Shown here: positions 60,069 to 64,000 of the stretch, one piece after another
How the letters are laid out: every line of letters begins with the position of its first letter
Position numbering within the stretch: the stretch's first letter is position 1
Assembly (NCBI RefSeq): GCF_016808095.1
Contig: NC_068970.1
Span: 21,930,501 to 21,994,500 of the forward strand
From: Vigna angularis
Lineage: Eukaryota > Streptophyta > Magnoliopsida > Fabales > Fabaceae
Direction: 5' to 3'
DNA: 64,000 nt
Position numbers and translations under genes: made by a program
Notes under the pieces: generated by a model
What the model saw: the letters and a program-made list of their open reading frames with translations, nothing else
Told to the model about the DNA's origin: nothing
The model's database searches: none

Positions 60069-61658
60069 ATGGGTTCTATTGGAATCAAAAGGTTTGTTTC
60101 AGAATCATCACTCTCTTCAACATTTGCCTTAATTATACTTTCCTAATATATAGTTTCAGACTCACTGAATCACTGTATCATCATTGTTAATGATTTTTTA
60201 TTATTATGAACAAACTATGTGTGGTTGTCTTTGTTCCCCTGTGGATTACAATATCTGTCTCTTTTTGTTTTGGCCTTCTGAAGCTCGGGATCCGAGGTTG
60301 TCACCATTGATGTTCATGCAGCCAAGGGTTTGATCCAGACCGGTCATGTTTATCTCGATGTCAGGTAACAAAAAGTTCTGATTTTTCTTTTCTTTCTGTT
60401 TGTTGATTGAAAATCAAACACTGAAATGAATCTCTGGGTTTCTGCATAATCGTGTTTATCTTTTGGGAAGAGACTGAATCTTATGGTAATTAATAGGACG
60501 GTGGAAGAGTTTCAGAAAGGTCATGTGGATGCTGAGAAGATAATTAACATTCCGTACATGTTTAATACACCAGAAGGTAAAACATTTGTGATATCAATGT
60601 TCTTTGTTTAGTGAAATTGCAAATTAATTCTATGATTAGAATGTGAAATCTTGTGATTTATTTTGGAGAGAAGGTAGGGTGAAGAATCCGGAGTTTCTGA
60701 AGGAGGTTTTATCAGCGTGCAAGAAAGAAGATCGCATCATCGTGGTAACTTTCTTTTTCAATGCTTAATAGAAAAAATTAGTTTATTGTCCTTTTCATGC
60801 TTCAACTTGTTTTCTGTCTACGTTTACTACCATATTTAAATTTGATTGGTCAAAGATTTTGAACTTAGTTTCATTTATCACTTTTAGTCTCTCATACGTA
60901 CTTTTTTTTAGTAAACTATATTTAATTTATTAATAACTAGTTTTAATAAGCAAGAAATTAAAAATGCAGTTCATGAAAAAGGTTTTTTGAATGAGTATTT
61001 AATAACATGACAAATTACTATTATGTGTTAACGGCACGATACTTTCACTAACTTAATCAGTTAAACGCATTCATAATGCAATGTTTTATATGAAAAAATA
61101 CTTTTAGAATATGATTTTATTTTATTTCATTTTAAATGATTTTTATCATATTATATTACTTTAAATAATTCTTAAAATTTTATTTCAACGATATAAAAAT
61201 TGACTTTGTCACACTTAATATTTAAATAATGTTTCTTTTTGGAAATTGATATTCTAAAAATATGGTTTTGGATTACAGGGTTGTCAAAGTGGAGTGAGAT
61301 CTGTGTATGCAACTAGTGATCTTCTGACGGAGGTAAGTATCAATTCTAGTAAACTGGAGTATATATATATTAAAATAGGAAGAGTATTTAACTGGTTTTA
61401 GATTTTGATATTTAGAAGAAAACTATTGAATATGGTAATAATATAATTGATGTTATTTTTCCTTCGTTTTGGTAGGGTTTTAAAGATGTGAGGAACATGG
61501 GAGGAGGATATCTTGACTGGGTTAAAAATCAATTTCCACTGAAAATACCTTTGAATTTGGTTAAAGATGAAGTTCCACTGAAAGCTCCTCTGGATTTGGT
61601 TATAGGTGAAGTTACAGTGAAAGAACCTTTGGACTTGCTTAACAACGAATTACCATAA
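60069..61658 (+). CDS. STR18: Single-domain rhodanese sulfurtransferase (STR18-like)
   Basis: Exons 60069-60091, 60284-60364, 60497-60576, 60674-60744, 61279-61332 and 61476-61658, all with GT-AG introns, join to 492 bases, 163 residues. The rhodanese fold is clear: VVTIDVHAAKGLIQTGHVYLDVRTVEEFQKGHV, the INIPYMF block, and the active-site loop GCQSGVRS with catalytic Cys87, then NMGGGYLDWV. There is no transit peptide (MGSIGIKRS start), so a cytosolic location is likely. Such proteins transfer sulfane sulfur to cyanide or thiols; the Arabidopsis relatives are STR16 and STR18. After the domain, residues 123-161 form three 13-residue repeats (PLK.PL.LV..E type), longer than the usual short tail. 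The neighbouring RNA methyltransferase supports the STR18 assignment by synteny recalled from Arabidopsis. Confidence 0.9.
61533..61649 (+). repeat. 39-bp coding tandem repeat in the rhodanese tail
   Basis: Three in-frame 39-base units (61533-61571, 61572-61610, 61611-61649) encode FPLKIPLNLVKDE, VPLKAPLDLVIGE and VTVKEPLDLLNNE. The copies are clearly related at both DNA and protein level. Confidence 0.9.
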
Positions 61659-62520
61659 AAAACCATAATTCAGTTAAATTAAAAAAAAAAAAAAGATGCT
61701 TCTCATCAGTTACACGAGCATTCTGAATGGTTCACAACACAGGGATATGTATTATTATTATTATTAGTATTACCTTATCTTTGCTATTCACTACTATAAG
61801 CTTGTTCATAATAATGCAATTAAGGAAAACAATGTATTGTATCCATTAAGTAATGCACAAGGGTTTACCAGTTTATAACCATTCAAAATATGGTTTACTT
61901 CCTTCTTTCGTTTTATCTGATTATTCTTTTATTATATAATGTTCCAATCAGAAGTACTTCGATACGATACTTAGGCATATAACAATGAAAAAAGAAGAAA
62001 AAAATCTTACGAGAATGTGGATGTGTTGAATGCAGGGAACATTAAACATTTAAAAGGGAAAAAGAAACCCTGATAAGCCAAATAACGAATTTGTAAAGTT
62101 AACGTTACACTATTATTTTATACTGTAAGAATTTCAATAAGAATTATAATTTTTTTTATACCTTATTGTTATTGTATGGTGTAACTTTTCAATCAACAGT
62201 TGACGTGAAAATTGCACGTTAATTAATTAAGGGAACAGACCAAATGGTAATTGTTCAAATAATGATCAAAAACTCAGTAGAAAAAATATATTTACAGTAT
62301 GTTTATCAAAGGATTAGGTTGTAGTTAGACCAATATTAATTAAAATTCAGTTTGAAATTTATAAATACAAACTTAAGGTAATGAAATTCAACGATTATTT
62401 ATTGACTTAAGCATCATAGTACTTATATGCAAATAACCCATCGCACTCTAAAGGTGAAAAAGGAAAAAAAACATTCAAAATAGTAAAAGATTTGAACTAT
62501 AAAACTTATATGAGGAATTT
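61659..62520. other. 3' flank of the rhodanese gene
   Basis: AT-rich. It holds the presumed 3' UTR, with an A-run at 61681-61694 and short ATT repeats near 61752. No gene was seen. Confidence 0.5.
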
Positions 62521-63600
62521 TCTTTGCACCTCACTCATTTCTTCCTGCACCTCTCATTTTACATATTTGTCCTTCATTTATTAAAATTAAATAAAAATTA
62601 ATGATGAGTTAATGATTTCGTAACTACCAGCAATCCTAAATCTTATTTTGTTGTCCTACATGCACCCCCTTTCCTCTTCTTATTTTTTGACTTTAAAATA
62701 AAATAACAAACAAATAAAAAATGAAAAGATATTCCAAAAACATATTCAATATTATTTAATCATAAAATATAACATAAAAATAAAATTTACAAAATATATA
62801 AATATAAAATATTAACAAAAAAACTATATAAAATATTAAACAAAATAAATTAAATATACTAACATAATATTTCATACATATATTTTTAAACAAATTTAAT
62901 ACTATAAATAAATATAAAAAATACTAAATAATAAATATAAAGAAATATAATTTATAAATTTTAAACAAATTTAATTAAATATAATAAAAGAAAATAAAGT
63001 AATAAAAGAAACCCTAAAAAAGCAAGCGGCGCAGCTCCAAGTGTGGCTAGCCTCATTCGTATCTCCAAGTGCAGCTGCACGCAAAAGTGTCGAAAGCCAA
63101 CCGTAGGTCCAACGTGGCGACCCGTCAACGCAGCTCCAAGTGCGGTTCTCATCCCTCCCAACCGCAGTTCCATGTGCGGCGATGCTTGATCCGCAATTCC
63201 AAGTACGCTTAAGGCCCCAGAGATCAAATACAAGATAAAAACAAAAATCTACCTTTGAAGTTAACTATGTGAGAAGAAGAAAATCTACACTGTTATACCA
63301 GAAGAACTTAAAAACAAATGAACTTGATGATCAGGGAGGAGGAGAGGAGTGCGAGAGGAAAATGTGAGCTTGAAATGAAATGCGACAAATAGAGGCAAGG
63401 AGGAGGAAGAAGTGTAGGGTTTACAAAATAATCTGAAATGCAGTAAGGCTGAACTCAATTAGGAAGGGGTGTAGGACGGCTGCTTCAATTTAATCATTAA
63501 ATGATCAACTTTTTTAAGTAAAATATTCTTTCTGAGAAGGATAGAATTGTAAATGAAAAAAAGAAAGAAAGTGCAGGATGATGTTGGTGAGGTGTAGGAA
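62521..63600. mobile_element. Terminal-inverted-repeat element, non-autonomous
   Basis: The left end (62521-62575) reads TTGCACCTCACTCATTTCTTCCTGCACCTCTC and the right end, inverted, TACACCTCACCAACATCATCCTGCACTTTC. Both are followed inwards by a TAC(A)..T(T)GTCCTTC / CTATCCTTC block, so the inverted repeats are about 55-60 bases and imperfect. The centre is very AT-rich except for a GC-rich island at 63020-63215. There is no transposase. The target duplication was not resolved; AGGAAT occurs on both sides (62513 and 63597), but a full 8-9 bp repeat is not seen. Confidence 0.55.
63028..63212. repeat. GC-rich repeats of CGCAGCTCCAAGTGCGG type
   Basis: Related words occur at about 63030 (GCAGCTCCAAGTGTGG), 63061 (ATCTCCAAGTGCAG), 63129 (CGCAGCTCCAAGTGCGG), 63162 (CGCAGTTCCATGTGCGG) and 63191 (CCGCAATTCCAAGTACG). 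The last three are spaced about 30-33 bases. Each has CGCA near one end and TGCG near the other, an imperfect palindrome. It lies inside the TIR element. Confidence 0.7.
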
Positions 63601-64000
63601 TAACCTCTCAACTTACCGCCTATCTTAGTCGGGAAAGTAAATCCCAACCCATGTATCCCATTTAAAATTTTGCAATCAATTGTAATAATTTACAACAAAT
63701 TAATAAAGGGCTTTCATTCATGAAAACCATTTTGATAAATTTTAACTGTAATTTTTTATTTAAGAATTATGAATCATATTTATTTACAGTAATTATGATA
63801 ATATTTATCCATTATAAATCATATTTTTGTCATAATCATAAAAGTAAATAATATCCCGTCGATAGTTAATAATCTTTCTTCCATTCACATTTTATGTTTT
63901 CTTAAGTAAATTTAGTTGGCAACGTATAATAATCTTAGCGTCATTTTTTTAATGTAATTCACTTTTCTAGTTTGTCTGATACTTTCCTTCAATTAAACTT
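63601..64000. other. AT-rich window end
   Basis: About 400 bases of AT-rich sequence, with no gene or clear repeat. Confidence 0.5.

Overview
The window looks like nuclear DNA of a flowering plant. It is very AT-rich, its genes have GT-AG introns, the protein families are plant ones, and it carries LTR retrotransposon debris. The family set and repeat style suggest a legume, possibly a bean or cowpea relative, but that is inference. I see no rRNA, tRNA, CRISPR array or bacterial operon structure.

Six protein-coding genes could be assembled exon by exon. On the + strand at the left are two thaumatin-like (PR-5 type) genes, at 1232-2774 and 19379-20647. They share a three-exon structure and a hydrophobic C-terminus. 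The first has a one-base frame disruption in a G run. On the - strand lie a calmodulin-lysine N-methyltransferase gene (28773-36293, 7 exons, 314 aa), an oligopeptide transporter gene (40525-47602, 6 exons, 748 aa) and a NOL1/NOP2/Sun RNA cytosine-5 methyltransferase gene (50495-54307, 9 exons, 388 aa, with one apparent GC-AG intron). Near the right end, on the + strand, is a single-domain rhodanese sulfurtransferase gene (60069-61658, 6 exons, 163 aa) with three 13-residue repeats in its tail. All exon phases add up to whole open frames except in the first thaumatin-like gene.

The DNA between genes is mostly transposon-derived or AT-rich sequence. There is a 5'-truncated Ty1/copia remnant (about 6498-8600, - strand) with a stray inverted LTR end at about 8939-9045. 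Two related long solo LTRs lie at 16366-18924 and 55580-57855; the second has a perfect 5-bp target duplication. An internally deleted mini-copia element (31277-32557) sits in an intron of the calmodulin methyltransferase gene. A 676-bp Mutator-like element (39235-39910) has a perfect 9-bp target duplication and an internal array of palindromic repeats. Another terminal-inverted-repeat element lies at about 62521-63600. Several tandem duplications and degenerate minisatellites are also present.

The genes do not form a pathway. The thaumatin-like pair is a tandem duplication later spread apart by insertions. The RNA methyltransferase next to the rhodanese matches, from memory, the neighbouring Arabidopsis genes At5g66180 and At5g66170 (STR18), so this may be conserved microsynteny. 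I found no convincing novel multi-gene system. The most unusual items are the palindromic array inside the Mutator-like element, the higher-order repeat inside the solo LTR, and the repeat tail of the rhodanese.
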